From Bidens hawaiensis (lineage: Eukaryota > Streptophyta > Magnoliopsida > Asterales > Asteraceae), in NCBI GenBank assembly GCA_021521415.1, contig JAIQDT010000028.1, forward strand, positions 2,083,001-2,147,000: a stretch of DNA of 64,000 nt, written 5' to 3'. The translations under genes and the position numbers were made by a program. Of the stretch, positions 46,408 through 57,533 are shown piece by piece. Position 1 is the stretch's first letter, and each line of letters opens with the position of its first letter. The notes below the pieces were generated by a model. It saw only the letters and a program-made list of their open reading frames with translations. It had not been told where the DNA came from and made no database searches.

Positions 46408-49400
46408 ATGTCTGATAGCTCAGACAACACAATCTCCCCTATCCATCGCCGTGTTAAATCGTTAGTAATGTCTACATTGAAGAAGACCGGCAAGGGGAAG
46501 AGGGCTGCTGAGGCCTCATCGGAGGAGGTAGGGAGGACTAAGGCAGTGAAGAAGTGGGATGAGATCCCCTGCAAACTAAGGCAGGCCGATTTTGACAGCC
46601 TTGTCACCTCTCAGGGTTTTCTCCCTGAGTTTGGCTGCATGTTGCCTGGGGCCGGGCAAACGGCGGCGGACCCGCCTACCGGCTATATATCCCTTTACTG
46701 CCATTTTTTCACCCACTGCAACCTTCGTCTCCCGATGACAAGGTTTGTGGGTGCGGTGCTTAGGTTTTATGGGATTCATATATCCCAAGTCCATCCGTTT
46801 GGACTCGTGCGCATGACTCACTTTGAGTTCATGTGCAAATCTCAGCGCGAGGAGCCCACCCCTCGGCGCTTTCAGTTTTTTTATAAGCCCAAGATCCAAG
46901 ATTCTTGGTTCTCATTTATTCCTCGCAGTCAGAAGGTCAAGTGCTGCACTGTTTCATTCAAGAGCCTTCATGACTGGTCTGAGAGGTTTTTCTATATCAG
47001 GGCTGGTGTGATCCCCATCCGCATGACCATGCGCGCGATCTCTTCTGCGCCTGCGGATGTGGATGTCTTCAAGAACCCAACTGGCGCCTGGGTGAAAAAG
47101 TTGACTGCCGAACCATCCCCCGCCAAGAAAATTTGCGAGGAAGCGCTGGCGGGGGTTGGTATGAGCAGGAGGTGGGCTGACAGCGCGACTGAGCCCGTTA
47201 TCCAAGTTGACGGCTTGTGTAAGTTAATCTCATTGCATTACTTCTGCGCGAATATAATTCTTTTTGCTGATATCATTTGACTTGTTTTGTGCAGTCAGCA
47301 AGGAGTATGTCCACGCCGCCTATGATGAGCATATGGAGGGTGGCTCCGTCGCGCTGGGCGCTGGGGAGGTTGGCTTCCCCGATCGCTTCGATGACATGTT
47401 CATCCCTGTTGATCTGGGATTTCTCTTTGACAACGATGCGCCTGGTAAGCCTTTGTACTTATGCATTTGCCTTTATAATACCAAATTTGGCTAACACTTC
47501 TTTTGCACGTATTGTAGACGCGCTTGAGAACTACGAGCTGGAGCTCGCGGAAGAGGAGGAGGAGGAGGAGGCGCCCCAACTAAAGCGTAAAGCTAAGGGG
47601 AAAACTGGCGCAGGGGCCAGTAAGAAACAGAAGAAAGATGTTGCCCCTGTTGCTCAGGATCCTCCTACTCAGGCGAGGGGATTTGAGAAAACCCAGGAAT
47701 TTTCCCCCAAGTTTTCCTTGTCTTCCCTGCCTCAAAAGGTGGGCAGACCTCCTGTCCACACGAGGTATGGTGCTACGACCTCCTCCCTTCGCGCGGTGGA
47801 AAAGGGAAGCGGCGTTGCGCCTTCGACAGGTATACTTTGCTTATCCTTTGCTTATCTTTCATGGTTCTATGAGCGCGATTCTGATAGAATTACTAATGAA
47901 TCTTTGCTCACTCAAATGTTTGTAGAGCCGGCGACCTTGGTGGATCAACCTCAAGCGCAACAAGATGCCGAGGCTGCGCCGGAGGTCGCTTCGAAGTCCC
48001 CTGTTTTACCCTCGAAAAAGGGTAGAATGGACTTCATGGCGATGTTTGCCTCGCGAACGGAGTTGGGCCAAGGTACGTATTGTGCTTTTATTTTCTGACT
48101 TTTTTCTTTTAGATCAAGTCATGAACCATTTATTTTTGTTGATTTTTTCATAGGAGTCATTGCTGGCGTACAAGCTGCTGGCGGCCTTCCTGGCGCCGGT
48201 GCCAGCGCCATTGGCTCTGCTCCTGCTCCAGCAAGCGATGAATCTCCCCTCATCGGGATTACTAAGGAGCAGGAGGCCGTTTTACGCGCCGATCTGGCGG
48301 CGTCGAGACCTCCCTCACCTCCTCCTGCGCACAGCCCTCCTCGCGAGACTGATTTTGATTCTAGGTCGCAGGATAAAAGGCCTGTTTCAGAGGAGGATGA
48401 GGAGGTTCATGCTGAAGGCTCCGACAGCGGCCGCGCCAGCCCTGCAGCGCCACGAGGTTTCGCGGCGCCGTCTTCTCGTGGGCCTGGCGCTGACTTTTCT
48501 GCTTCGTCCCCGCAGGTATAAGTTCGTTTTTGCTCCGCTGCGCGGACTTCCATATTAGTGTTTTGATGACTTAGATCATTACTTTGTGTTTGCAGGAAGC
48601 CGATCACATCTACCGCCCGAGATGGAACATTACTGAGAACAGCTCATTTCAGTCCATGGGTGTGTGTGAGGACTTCTGGGCTCATTCTGTGCCTCCAGCT
48701 GAAAGGAGGTTTCAGGAGGCCCGCGCTCGCGATGACTTGCTCAAAGATCATCTGTTTGCTGGGTCGGCTTTCTTTGCTGCCTCCCAAGAGCTTCGCTATG
48801 ATTACGTAAAGGTACGTGATGCTCTTGCGGAAGCCAAGCAAGAGGCTAAAGTATCTGCTTGGCATCTTTCTGATGCTCGAGAGAGAGCTGAGAAGCTCCA
48901 AGCAGAGCTCAGTGAGAACAGAGCAAGTGCCAACACCGCGTTCGTTAAGCGCGGGCATGAGCTACAGGCTGCGCGGGAGAAGCTGCAGGCGGCCGAGGCG
49001 GACGCTGCCAAGTACGCGCGTAGAGTGCGCGACTTGGAGCTGGACGCGGAGGCGCGTGACCAAGCTCTTGTCCAGTCTATAACTGACAAATCATCGCTGG
49101 AGAGTGAGGTTGCGCGCCTGAAGAAGGAGCTGGTGGCCGCGCAACGTCTAGCCAGGAAGCACTCGAGCTTGCGCGAGCGGAAAAAGAAGAAGTCCTGGCG
49201 GCAGCAGCGTCCGACAAAGAGGAGCTGAAACAGACTAAGGAAACTGTTGAGTTGTTAAACTCTCAGATTCCTGCTCTTGAGACGTCTGTTGCTTCCCTCG
49301 CGCAGGATCGCCAATGGCTAATCTCACAAGGTATGACTCGTTGCGCTTACGCGATGAAATACTCAGACGAGTTTCAGGCCCTTGTGATGGATTGCAACGC

Positions 49401-49926
49401 TGCCGCGCGCTTGGTGGGTCGAGCTGAAGGGTTTACGGATGGCTATGAATATGGCATGTTGAAGAAGAACCCATCCGAGTACCCTTATCAGAGCGACGTT
49501 GCCTGCGCGGACATGGCCGCGATGGGGGAGAAGTATTTGAATACTCCCATTCCCATCCTTGCGCAGGTATTTTAACCTTAATGAGATAACCTTGACTTAT
49601 TTTCCAAGTCTTTTTGTACTCATATTTTTCCTTATGATTTGCAGATATCCGCGCTTGCTGACCAGCCCGATCTCGGCGCGCTAAAGAAATTACTTGACGA
49701 GTGCGAAGGGGCTGGTGGCGGCGATGATGGCGCGGAGAATGCTGCTCCTGCTAGCGGCTCTGGCGTGGCCAAAGGATCCGCTCCTGACACTATTGTGATA
49801 GAAGACTCCATTCAGGATGAACAACTTGACTATGGTCAGTTTGGAGATGACGAGGAGCGGGCTGCGCCAGATGCTGAGGGCGGTGATGAGGACTATGAAG
49901 AGGCTGACGTCGATGTGGAGACTTGA
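46408..49926 (+). CDS. Antisense spliced gene in C ('putative gypsy type transposon' family plus coiled coil), seven predicted exons, one frameshift
   Basis: Predicted exons: 46408-47218, 47295-47444, 47518-47829, 47926-48072, 48154-48515, 48596-49566, 49645-49926. All introns are short (73-97 bp), start GT, end AG, and join in frame. Exon 1 (about 270 residues) has a basic N-terminus, then a globular domain with SLYCHFFTHCNLRLPMTRFV, FYGIHISQVHPFGLVR and FKSLHDWSERFFYI, like the plant domain Pfam names 'putative gypsy type transposon' (Transposase_28). Exons 3-5 are acidic and Pro/Ala/Lys-rich. Exon 6 (EADHIYRPRWNITENSS, then Ala/Glu/Arg heptads from about 48800 to 49300) is a long coiled coil. 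The end is acidic (IVIEDSIQDEQLDYGQFGDD). A one-base shift near 49150 breaks exon 6, so this copy may be truncated. Total about 1000 residues. Function unknown; antisense extra ORFs are known in Tat-type elements. Confidence 0.72.
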
Positions 49927-50875
49927 GAAGCCCTTCATGTTTTTTATTTTTATTTGTAATTTATATCTTATCATCTTGTAAACTTGTAAATTTCAATGCT
50001 TTGGAATGAAATTTTGTTTTTCCCTTCTTCGCATCTTGCGCATTCCCCATTCATCTCTTTATATTGCATGTTTGCTTGTTGAATATAAGATATGCTTGCA
50101 CGTTGAAATAAGAACAAGGTTGTAAGGAAATTATTATACTTAATCCTTGTCATATTGTAAGTGATTTTGCCATATCTTGATTATGTTGACACGTGCCTAG
50201 GCGTTTTCATTATTCCTCTTTTGCGCGACGTTATCGCGCATTTATTATATGGAATTATGAGTTTTTTAGCCTTTACGTATCAATATGTGTTGCTCAGATA
50301 TCCATTACAATTGCATGCGCGACCTCGACCTGAGACCTTAACAACTATGTTTTGGCATTTGTTTTGCCTTAGTTGTGTTTAGGTATTTTTATGGTCAGGC
50401 TGCGCAGTATGTAGGATGGATGTTGTGAGTGATTTGAGCTAAGGCTCACATTATTGGGCTAAGGCCCTGACGCTTTAGAGTTAAGACTCGTTAACGCGTT
50501 TGAGCTTGAAGCTCGCGCATGTATGTTTTACTTCGTTTTATTTCGTTTTGATGTCAATACAATGTTGTCATATTGCTCAAAATTAATAAAGGGAAGTGTG
50601 AAACATGTATGCAAAAGGTAATAGAATTGGGCTAAGGCCCTGACGTTTTAGAGTTAAGACTCGTTAACGCGTTTGAGCATGAAGCTCGCGCATGTATGTT
50701 TTACTTCGTTTTTATTTCGTTTTGATGTCAATACAATGTTGTCATATTGCTCAAAATTAATAAAGGGAAGTGTGAAACATGTATGCAAAAGGTAATAGAA
50801 TCCACATTAAGAGAAGATAGCGCGTATCATTATTCATAATGGCTTAACAAGCCTTGATTACAAACTTGACATTTT
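49927..50875. repeat. Intergenic part of C with a 173-bp tandem duplication
   Basis: After the antisense gene's stop comes a T-rich stretch with aatgaaattttg near 50005, a possible polyadenylation region. From 50454 to 50801 a 173-bp unit (starting ttgggctaaggccctgacg) is present twice, nearly identical. The two genes converge here, so it is the shared 3' region. No ORF of interest. Confidence 0.75.
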
Positions 50876-53800
50876 TTACATGAAACATTTTCTAAGCTGT
50901 GCCGCGTTCCATGCGCGCGGGATCTTCTTTCCATTCAAATCTTTTAAAGCGTATGCGCCTTTTCCCAATTCTTCCGAGACTTGATAAGGTCCCTCCCAAT
51001 TGGGGGACATTTTTCCCGGGGGTATCGCGCGGCTAGCTTCATTGTTTCGAAGGACAAAATCATTTTTCTTGAAGTGGCATTCTTTCACACGCTGGTTGTA
51101 ATATTTTTCCAGTTTTTTCTTGTATTTGGCTTCACTGATGATAGCCGCCTCTCTGCGCCCTTCAAGTAAGTTGAGATCCAACCTTCTTTCGCGCTCGTTA
51201 TCAATCTTGCTCATCATGAGCACTCTATGGGATGGGCATCCAATTTCTGCTGGAATCATAGCCTCCGTACCATAGGTTAGGCTAAACGGGGATTCGCCAT
51301 TGCTGGTTTTGCTTAATGTCCTGTGTGCCCACAGGACATTAGGTAGCTCTTCGACCCAAGAATGGGATTCTCCCTCCAACATTTTCTTCAGCCCATTTAA
51401 CAAGCTTTGATTCGCGCGCTCCACTTGGCCATTCCCCTGAGGGTGGTATACCGAAGTGAAGATTTGGTTGATGCGCAATTCCTTGAGCCAGTTGGATATC
51501 TTCCTGTCAGTGAATTGTTTGCCATTATCGCTCACAATTTCCATGGGCAAGCCAAAACGGCATATGATGTGGCTCCAAATAAACTGCTTCATCGCCTCGG
51601 CTGTGATTTTTGCTAGTGGTTTGGCTTCGACCCATTTTGTGAAATAGTCTACCGCCACTACCAAAAATTTTACTCGTCCTTGCGCTTGCGGTAGGGGACC
51701 CACAATATCGATTGCCCATTTGTGGAAAGGCCATGCGGAGGTCACCGGAATCAAGTTGTTCTTTGGCCGCATGGTGTTTGGCGCATAGCTCTGACATGCT
51801 TTGCATTTTTGGATCTCTTTTAAAGCGTCCAAGTACATGCCTGGCCAATAGTAACCTGCGCTCATTGCCTTGGTAACAACCATGCGCGGGCCAGGATGTA
51901 TTCCACAGATTCCTTCGTGTATCTCTCTGATCACATAGCTTGCTTCCTCAGCATCAAGGCATTTCATGAGCGGTCCAAGATAAGAGCGTCGATATAGTGT
52001 ACCATCAAGCAGTTCATAGTTTTGCGACTTGTGTCTTATCTTCCTCGCCTGTGCGCGATCGTCTGGTACTTTTCCCTCCTTCAAGAATTCCATTATTGGA
52101 GTTATCCATGATGAAGGGGTTGTATGAGTTACAAGGACAGACTTCGCTCCCACCGATGGGTTGCTCATTACTTCTACTCTGACATCTTTGCCAAAGTGAT
52201 CGAAGCTGGTTGATGCCATCTTGCTCAGCGCGTCAGCAGATTTGTTTTCACTGCGCGGAATATGAATGATTCTGAAGCAGTCGAATTGCTCGATGAGCTT
52301 TTTCGCCTGCTCTAGATACAGAGGCATGGTGTTCTCCTTGGCATCATACAGGCCATTGACCTGTGCTGCTACCAAGTATGAATCAACATGGGCCTCTAGC
52401 TTTTTAACTCCGAATTTGTGCACGATGCACAGGCCAGCCAGCAGGGCTTCATACTCAGCTTCATTGTTGGTGCTCTTGAAGTCCAACCTGATGGCGTAAG
52501 TATATTCCTGATTCTCTGGATCCACCAGCTTGAGGCCTGCGCCGGATCCTTCGTTGTTTGAAGCTCCGTCGGTGAATAATCTCCACACATTTTCTTCATC
52601 ATTGGCTCGCGGAGGCTCTACCTCGCGCTGAGCCTCTTCAATTTTTCCTTCGGGGACTTCTGCAATGAAATCAGCCAAGACTTGTCCCTTTATTGCTGGA
52701 CGGGGCTTATAGGCGATCGTGTGTTCTCCCAATTCCAGCGCCCACTTTGTCAGCCTTCCTGAGAGCGCGGGACGCCGCAAGACTTGCTGGATGTTGTAAC
52801 CAGTCAGAACTTCAATAGGATGACCATTGAAGTATCTATGAAGCTTGCGCGACGCGTGTGTTAGTGACAAAACTAACTTTTCCATGATGGAGTAGCGCGT
52901 CTCGGGATCTGTCAGCACCCGACTCACATAGTATATTGGCGTTTGGATTCCCTTGCGATCCACCAACAATACTGCGCCGATGGTGCGCTCTCCTGCTGAT
53001 AGATACAATGTCAAAGTTTCACCAGGAAGTGGAGCTGTGAGCGCGGGCAGATTTATCAAACATTCTTTTATCTCACTGAAAGCTTGCTCGGCCTCAGGAG
53101 TCCATTTGAATTGGCTTTTCTTTAAGCAATTCCTCAATGTGTTGACAAATGGGGTAGATTTGCTTGCATGGTTCGCTAGGAACCTGTTGATTGAAACCAA
53201 TCTACCATTCAGCTTCTGGACTTCTTTCATGGTGGATGGCGAGGGCATGTCAAGGATGGCCTCCACCTTCTCAGGGTTCACCTTAAAACCATCCTTGGTG
53301 ACCATTACACCTAGAAATTTTCCCTCTTGTACGCCGAAAGTGCATTTGCTCGGATTGAGCCTCATGTTAACTTCCTTTAGGCGCCCAAGGGTTTCTTCGA
53401 TGTCTTTGAGCATTTGTTTTTCCTCCCTGCTTTTGATCACCAAATCATCCACATAGACTTCTAGGTTTCTTCCAATCTGCTCGCTGAAAACAGCATCCAT
53501 AAGTCTTTGGTAGGTGGCTCCCGCATTCTTCAAACCAAAGGGCATTTTTGTGTAACAAAAAACACCCTTGTCGGTTCTGAAGGCAGTCTTGTCCTCGTCT
53601 TGTTGTGCCATTTGAATCTGGTGATAGCCCTTGTAGGCATCCAGGAAACATTTGAGCTTGAATGGCGCCACGGAGTCCACCTTTGCGTCGATGTTTGGGA
53701 GGGGGTAACAATCTTTTGGGCACGCTTTGTTGAGGTCCTTGAAGTCAATGCACATCCTCCATGACCCGTTACTTTTCTTTACCATCACAGGATTGGCTAC

Positions 53801-55243
53801 CCATGTCTGGTATCGTATCGGGCGGATGATGTTTGCGCGCAATAGATCCTCAACCTGCTCATTCATGGCCCTCGCCTTCTCATCCCCCATGACTCTCTTC
53901 TTTTGAGCAATTGGCTCTACAGACTTGAACGTGTTGAGAGAATGTTGCGCCAGGTCTAGCGGAACCCCAGTCATATCAGAGTGTTGCCACGCGAAGACCG
54001 ACATATATGCTGTGAGCAATCTTTTCATTCTCAACCTCGTGTCGTCTGATATCGTAGCGCCAATTGTGATTGTTTGCTCCGGGAATTTTGGGTTGAGAAT
54101 CCATTCCTCTGGCGCGTTGTCTGCCATTGGAAGTTTCATTCTCCCTTCCCGCGGAGTACTTGTCACTGCACACAAATGATCTCGGTATACAAAAGTTACA
54201 CCTGTTGGTGTTGGGAACCCCAATGCGCCGTGCGCTGGCGACGGTATGGCGTTGAATTGGGCAATCGTTCCCCTACCCAAGATCATATTGTGGCATGAAG
54301 TGGTGGGCAAGACCAAGAAGTTGACAACTTCGGCTCGCTTGTGTTTCTCATCCCCCATGGTTAGTTCAAATTGTATTTGACCTAGGGGATGAATGATTTC
54401 ATTTGAAACACCATAGATCGGTGCATTCACAATTTTAAGCCTTGTTTGGTCTGCCGGATCCAGTTTCCTGAAACATTGCTCATACATGATGTCTGATTCG
54501 CTGCCAGTGTCCACCAGGACTTTTGACACTTCATAATGAGCAATGTGTGTAGTGATGACAAGAGGACTGCTGATGGAAGGGCCTCCCCTGATTCTTGGGA
54601 AGATGACTTGTTGCTCGCGCCAATCTCCTTGGATTTGCGCGCTTCTCTTTCTTGATATTTGCCCTTGCCTTCCTCCCTCGGCTACACAGATCCTTTTGTA
54701 CTTTTTGCTGGCTGAGGCTCCTGATTGTTCATTTTCTGGTATTGAGTTTTTTACCAGGTGAGCCAGCTTGCCTGATTTCACATCTTTTTCAATTGCATCC
54801 TTCAAGTGGTGGCATGCATCAGTGTTGTGTCCTGTGGACTTGTGAAACTCACAGTACTTGCCACTGTCTGATGGTCCCTTGTAGTGTAGTGGCTTGGGGC
54901 TTTTGAACTGGACATTCTCAGTGCTTAACACTTGTGAAGGCGTTTTAGTGAGAGGAGTCCATATTCTTGGCAGAGGTCTGTTAGGATCTCTGCCGCCTTC
55001 CCTCTTGTCACCCTCCCCGCGATTACGAACGTCTTTTTGGGGCTGGGGTGAGCTTGGTTGCGCCTGCTTTTCTGCGGGAGAAAAACTGGTTGGTTGCAAC
55101 CTGGACCATACAGAGTTCTGTTTGCCCCTTCTTTCGTTGCTGCGCGGTGTCTCAGCTTGATGCGCTCTTTCTCTTGCCCTATCTTGGGCAATTTGTTTTA
55201 ATTTCTCGTGAAGACTCGCGATGCTTCCATTAGTTTGGCCCAA
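50876..55243 (-). CDS. C Gag-Pol: zinc knuckle, protease, RT, degenerate RNase H, aRNase H, integrase
   Basis: 1455 residues without a stop. Domains in order: atypical knuckle CEFHKSTGHNTDAC (about residue 133), protease VLVDTGSES (Asp 245), RT with SWRMCIDFKDLNKACPKD, MPFGLKNAGATYQ and the intact YVDD box (597-600). The first RNase H has lost its leading Asp (LYLSAGERTIG). A second RNase H has all acids (LFTDGASNNEG near 892, EAEYEALLAG, AHVDSYLVAAQ, ENKSADALSKMA). Integrase has the H-H-C-C finger (GIHPG..CKACQ) and DDE core (WAIDIVGP near 1179, VSDNGKQF, NGQVERAN near 1275). No chromodomain. The double RNase H is the mark of the Tat lineage. It makes and integrates element DNA. It overlaps gag by 46 bases in the -1 frame, so it may be made by frameshifting, or a one-base loss separated it from gag. 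Confidence 0.93.
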   Translation of the reverse strand: MGQTNGSIASLHEKLKQIAQDRARERAHQAETPRSNERRGKQNSVWSRLQPTSFSPAEKQAQPSSPQPQKDVRNRGEGDKREGGRDPNRPLPRIWTPLTKTPSQVLSTENVQFKSPKPLHYKGPSDSGKYCEFHKSTGHNTDACHHLKDAIEKDVKSGKLAHLVKNSIPENEQSGASASKKYKRICVAEGGRQGQISRKRSAQIQGDWREQQVIFPRIRGGPSISSPLVITTHIAHYEVSKVLVDTGSESDIMYEQCFRKLDPADQTRLKIVNAPIYGVSNEIIHPLGQIQFELTMGDEKHKRAEVVNFLVLPTTSCHNMILGRGTIAQFNAIPSPAHGALGFPTPTGVTFVYRDHLCAVTSTPREGRMKLPMADNAPEEWILNPKFPEQTITIGATISDDTRLRMKRLLTAYMSVFAWQHSDMTGVPLDLAQHSLNTFKSVEPIAQKKRVMGDEKARAMNEQVEDLLRANIIRPIRYQTWVANPVMVKKSNGSWRMCIDFKDLNKACPKDCYPLPNIDAKVDSVAPFKLKCFLDAYKGYHQIQMAQQDEDKTAFRTDKGVFCYTKMPFGLKNAGATYQRLMDAVFSEQIGRNLEVYVDDLVIKSREEKQMLKDIEETLGRLKEVNMRLNPSKCTFGVQEGKFLGVMVTKDGFKVNPEKVEAILDMPSPSTMKEVQKLNGRLVSINRFLANHASKSTPFVNTLRNCLKKSQFKWTPEAEQAFSEIKECLINLPALTAPLPGETLTLYLSAGERTIGAVLLVDRKGIQTPIYYVSRVLTDPETRYSIMEKLVLSLTHASRKLHRYFNGHPIEVLTGYNIQQVLRRPALSGRLTKWALELGEHTIAYKPRPAIKGQVLADFIAEVPEGKIEEAQREVEPPRANDEENVWRLFTDGASNNEGSGAGLKLVDPENQEYTYAIRLDFKSTNNEAEYEALLAGLCIVHKFGVKKLEAHVDSYLVAAQVNGLYDAKENTMPLYLEQAKKLIEQFDCFRIIHIPRSENKSADALSKMASTSFDHFGKDVRVEVMSNPSVGAKSVLVTHTTPSSWITPIMEFLKEGKVPDDRAQARKIRHKSQNYELLDGTLYRRSYLGPLMKCLDAEEASYVIREIHEGICGIHPGPRMVVTKAMSAGYYWPGMYLDALKEIQKCKACQSYAPNTMRPKNNLIPVTSAWPFHKWAIDIVGPLPQAQGRVKFLVVAVDYFTKWVEAKPLAKITAEAMKQFIWSHIICRFGLPMEIVSDNGKQFTDRKISNWLKELRINQIFTSVYHPQGNGQVERANQSLLNGLKKMLEGESHSWVEELPNVLWAHRTLSKTSNGESPFSLTYGTEAMIPAEIGCPSHRVLMMSKIDNERERRLDLNLLEGRREAAIISEAKYKKKLEKYYNQRVKECHFKKNDFVLRNNEASRAIPPGKMSPNWEGPYQVSEELGKGAYALKDLNGKKIPRAWNAAQLRKCFM

Positions 55244-56337
55244 GTGGTTGGCATGCCATCTCTGCTTACGAGAGCTCGGCGGAGTTGATCACTGCGCGCG
55301 CCTTGTATAAAGGCCACGCGCAAGAGTTGCTCAGTGATACCTCCGATTGCCAGAGACTCCTGATTGAAACGAGTTATGTAGTCTTCAATCGTTTCATCAT
55401 TCCTGCGCACGCAGTGCATGATGTCATCAGGGTCGCGCGTGTGTCTGCCCTGCTGTACGAAGTGGGCTTGGAACTTTTCCAATAGTTCCTCGAACCCATC
55501 GATTTGCCCAGTCGGCAAGCTCTCGAACCAGACACGCGCCGCGCCCGTGAGGCAGCGAGCAAACATGTGACACCATGTTGGCATCGTCCAGCTTTCTAGG
55601 TTTCCAGTGTTGTAAAAACCTTGTAAGAAATCGTCTGGATCTGTTGTGCCGTCATATTTGCCCAAACCACTTGGCATCTTGGTTTTGTGCTGAATGGGGG
55701 CCTTCGCGATGCGCTCAGTGAATTTTGAATGTTTCACCAAGATGGCTGGCATGTACGGTGTGGTTACGTCCACTTGCCCTCTAACTGGTGGGCTGTACGG
55801 TATGTGCAGATCCAGATAGGCTTTGGCTCCAGGCGCCATGTTCACGTGCGCGCGGAGCTGTGAGCCTCCTGCATGAGTATCTCGCGTCTTCCTCATGCTG
55901 TGCACTTCTTCATCACTAAACTCAGTGTGTGCAGTGTGAACAGAATGACCATCTTCCGGCGCACGCGCCCTTTTTGTTCCATGAACGTTTTGCTTGTCAA
56001 ACGCTAGCCTTTGTGTTAAGTCGGCTGACTTTTTTTGTTTGACCAGCTCATTGTACTTGTCCATTAGACGTCGTTGCTCGTTTATGAGCCATTCTTTGGG
56101 GTCATTGGTTTCATCTTCTGGACCCATTGGTCCTTTTTGTTTCGCGCCGGTAAGATTTTGTAACGTGAGATCGTCTGGAGGAGTTTCAGTCTGGCCATGA
56201 GGAGTTGTGATGAAGGGACGGTTACTGGTGGCGCGCGTAGAATCACGCGGCACCCTCAGAAACTGCTGTCCCTCATTAACATCCTCACGTTCAATATCCT
56301 CCAGAACTTGATCAACGTTACGAACGCCAGAAACCAT
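55198..56337 (-). CDS. C gag (capsid)
   Basis: 379 residues from MVSGVRNVDQ, whose ATG lies 70 bases after the 5' LTR; an earlier in-frame ATG at 56430 lies in the LTR and is unlikely. The first ~190 residues are charged. The capsid part (Retrotrans_gag) has MPSGLGKYDGTTDPDDFLQG, MFARCLTGAARVWFESLP, FEELLEKFQAHFV, DETIEDYITRFNQESL and WAKLMEASRVFTRN before the stop. The zinc knuckle that normally ends Gag is in the next frame, at the start of the pol ORF. It forms the particle. Confidence 0.9.
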   Translation of the reverse strand: MVSGVRNVDQVLEDIEREDVNEGQQFLRVPRDSTRATSNRPFITTPHGQTETPPDDLTLQNLTGAKQKGPMGPEDETNDPKEWLINEQRRLMDKYNELVKQKKSADLTQRLAFDKQNVHGTKRARAPEDGHSVHTAHTEFSDEEVHSMRKTRDTHAGGSQLRAHVNMAPGAKAYLDLHIPYSPPVRGQVDVTTPYMPAILVKHSKFTERIAKAPIQHKTKMPSGLGKYDGTTDPDDFLQGFYNTGNLESWTMPTWCHMFARCLTGAARVWFESLPTGQIDGFEELLEKFQAHFVQQGRHTRDPDDIMHCVRRNDETIEDYITRFNQESLAIGGITEQLLRVAFIQGARSDQLRRALVSRDGMPTTWAKLMEASRVFTRN

Positions 56338-56387
56338 GGTGAAAATTTGTTTTTTGTTTAGAGATCTGATGAGATCTTGTTGCCGTT

Positions 56388-56407
56388 GTAACAGTGGATG
56401 GCGCCAA
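56388..56407 (-). other. C primer binding site
   Basis: Minus strand ttggcgccatccactgttac directly after the 5' LTR. The TGGCGCC core is the type used by Tat/Athila elements (often matched to Asp or Arg tRNA); the exact tRNA was not determined. Confidence 0.7.
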
Positions 56408-57308
56408 TGAAGAGACGTGGATCGACTCACTGGTAGACGATCTACGTTCCTCGGGTGTGATTATGTTATTTCACCGATGGTTCTCTGGGATCTGGGTTCT
56501 TCCACCTACAAAATGAACAGCACCGTACCCCTCAGAAAGGGACAGAGGGGTCCTCTTTGGGGTAACCCTTCGGTGTGAGAATAAGTGTTTGTAGGAGAAG
56601 ATAATAATATGAGAGTAAGGAATTTGGAGTGTATTGCTTGATATAGCTGAATACTGTGTAATTGTGTGTCTCTCCTTGTGGAGTTGATGTGGTATTTATA
56701 GTGCTAGGGTTTCCCATGATTGGGCTCAGACCTAATTAGGGCCTTGTTGGCCTCCTCCAATTGCTTTGCGCCACGTGTCCTCTGGGACACCTGGTGCTTT
56801 TTCATTGGTTATAATCACGTGGTAGCACATGGGTTTTGCTGAGTTGTCCACCTTTCATTGGCAGCTGTCAACATCAGCATATTCTTATTCCTTAAAAAGA
56901 TACCTTCTGGAAGGTTGTCTGACGTGCACAATCAAGGTTGCCCTAATCCTGATTTGGATAAGGACGAGGTTGATTATGTGCATGTGTGATACGCGCCTAT
57001 CCTGAGGATGCGCGAGGTCTTCTCTTTATTCTCACGCGCAGATGTTTCATGCGCAGATGTGATATGCACAAGCATGTGATATGCGCCACGCGCGGATGCG
57101 CCACGCGCATATGTGATATGCTTGAGCATATGTGATGCCTGAGCATGTGATGCCTGAGCATATGTGATATGCGTGAGCATATGTGATATGCGCCATGCGC
57201 ATAGGTTTTGGCTTTGTGCCTTCATAATGTCTTGATTTCAAGCCTCTTGTCTATATCTTGTGGGTTGACCCGCCTCGCTCGGTGTTGAGGCGGGTACATA
57301 CCTCTTCA
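56408..57308 (-). repeat. C 5' LTR
   Basis: 901 bp, the partner of 44865-45805, with about 40 bases fewer in the tgagcatatgtgatgc repeat and only a few substitutions. Confidence 0.9.
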
Positions 57309-57533
57309 CTTTAACTAAATTTATTTTCATTAAATTAGAATATTAATGTTTTGAAAATCAACTAATGCATAGCATGCATTTTATATAAACGTATATATGT
57401 TTAAACTAATTTGATATTGACTTTTCTTTATAAAAATAGTAACTTCCATTTTAAGAATTAACTTTGAATTTCATTTTATTTTTACTGAAATTAGAAAAAG
57501 AAATCCCGGAATCATGGATCAGAAATAAACAGA

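Larger units (their letters stand above)
44865..57308 (-). mobile_element. Tat-type Ty3/gypsy element C with antisense spliced gene
   Basis: LTRs 44865-45805 and 56408-57308, bounded by palindromic TGAAGAG..CTCTTCA ends and the perfect duplication CTTTA (44860-44864, 57309-57313). Minus-strand order: 5' LTR, primer site, gag, pol with a second RNase H, then a plus-strand multi-exon gene, then polypurine tract and 3' LTR. The LTRs differ mainly in copy number of a short repeat. It is the youngest and most complete element here. Confidence 0.92.

Noticed and set aside
52953..53456. Plus ORF of 167 codons over C pol
   Set aside because: Shadow of the RT and RNase H coding region on the other strand.
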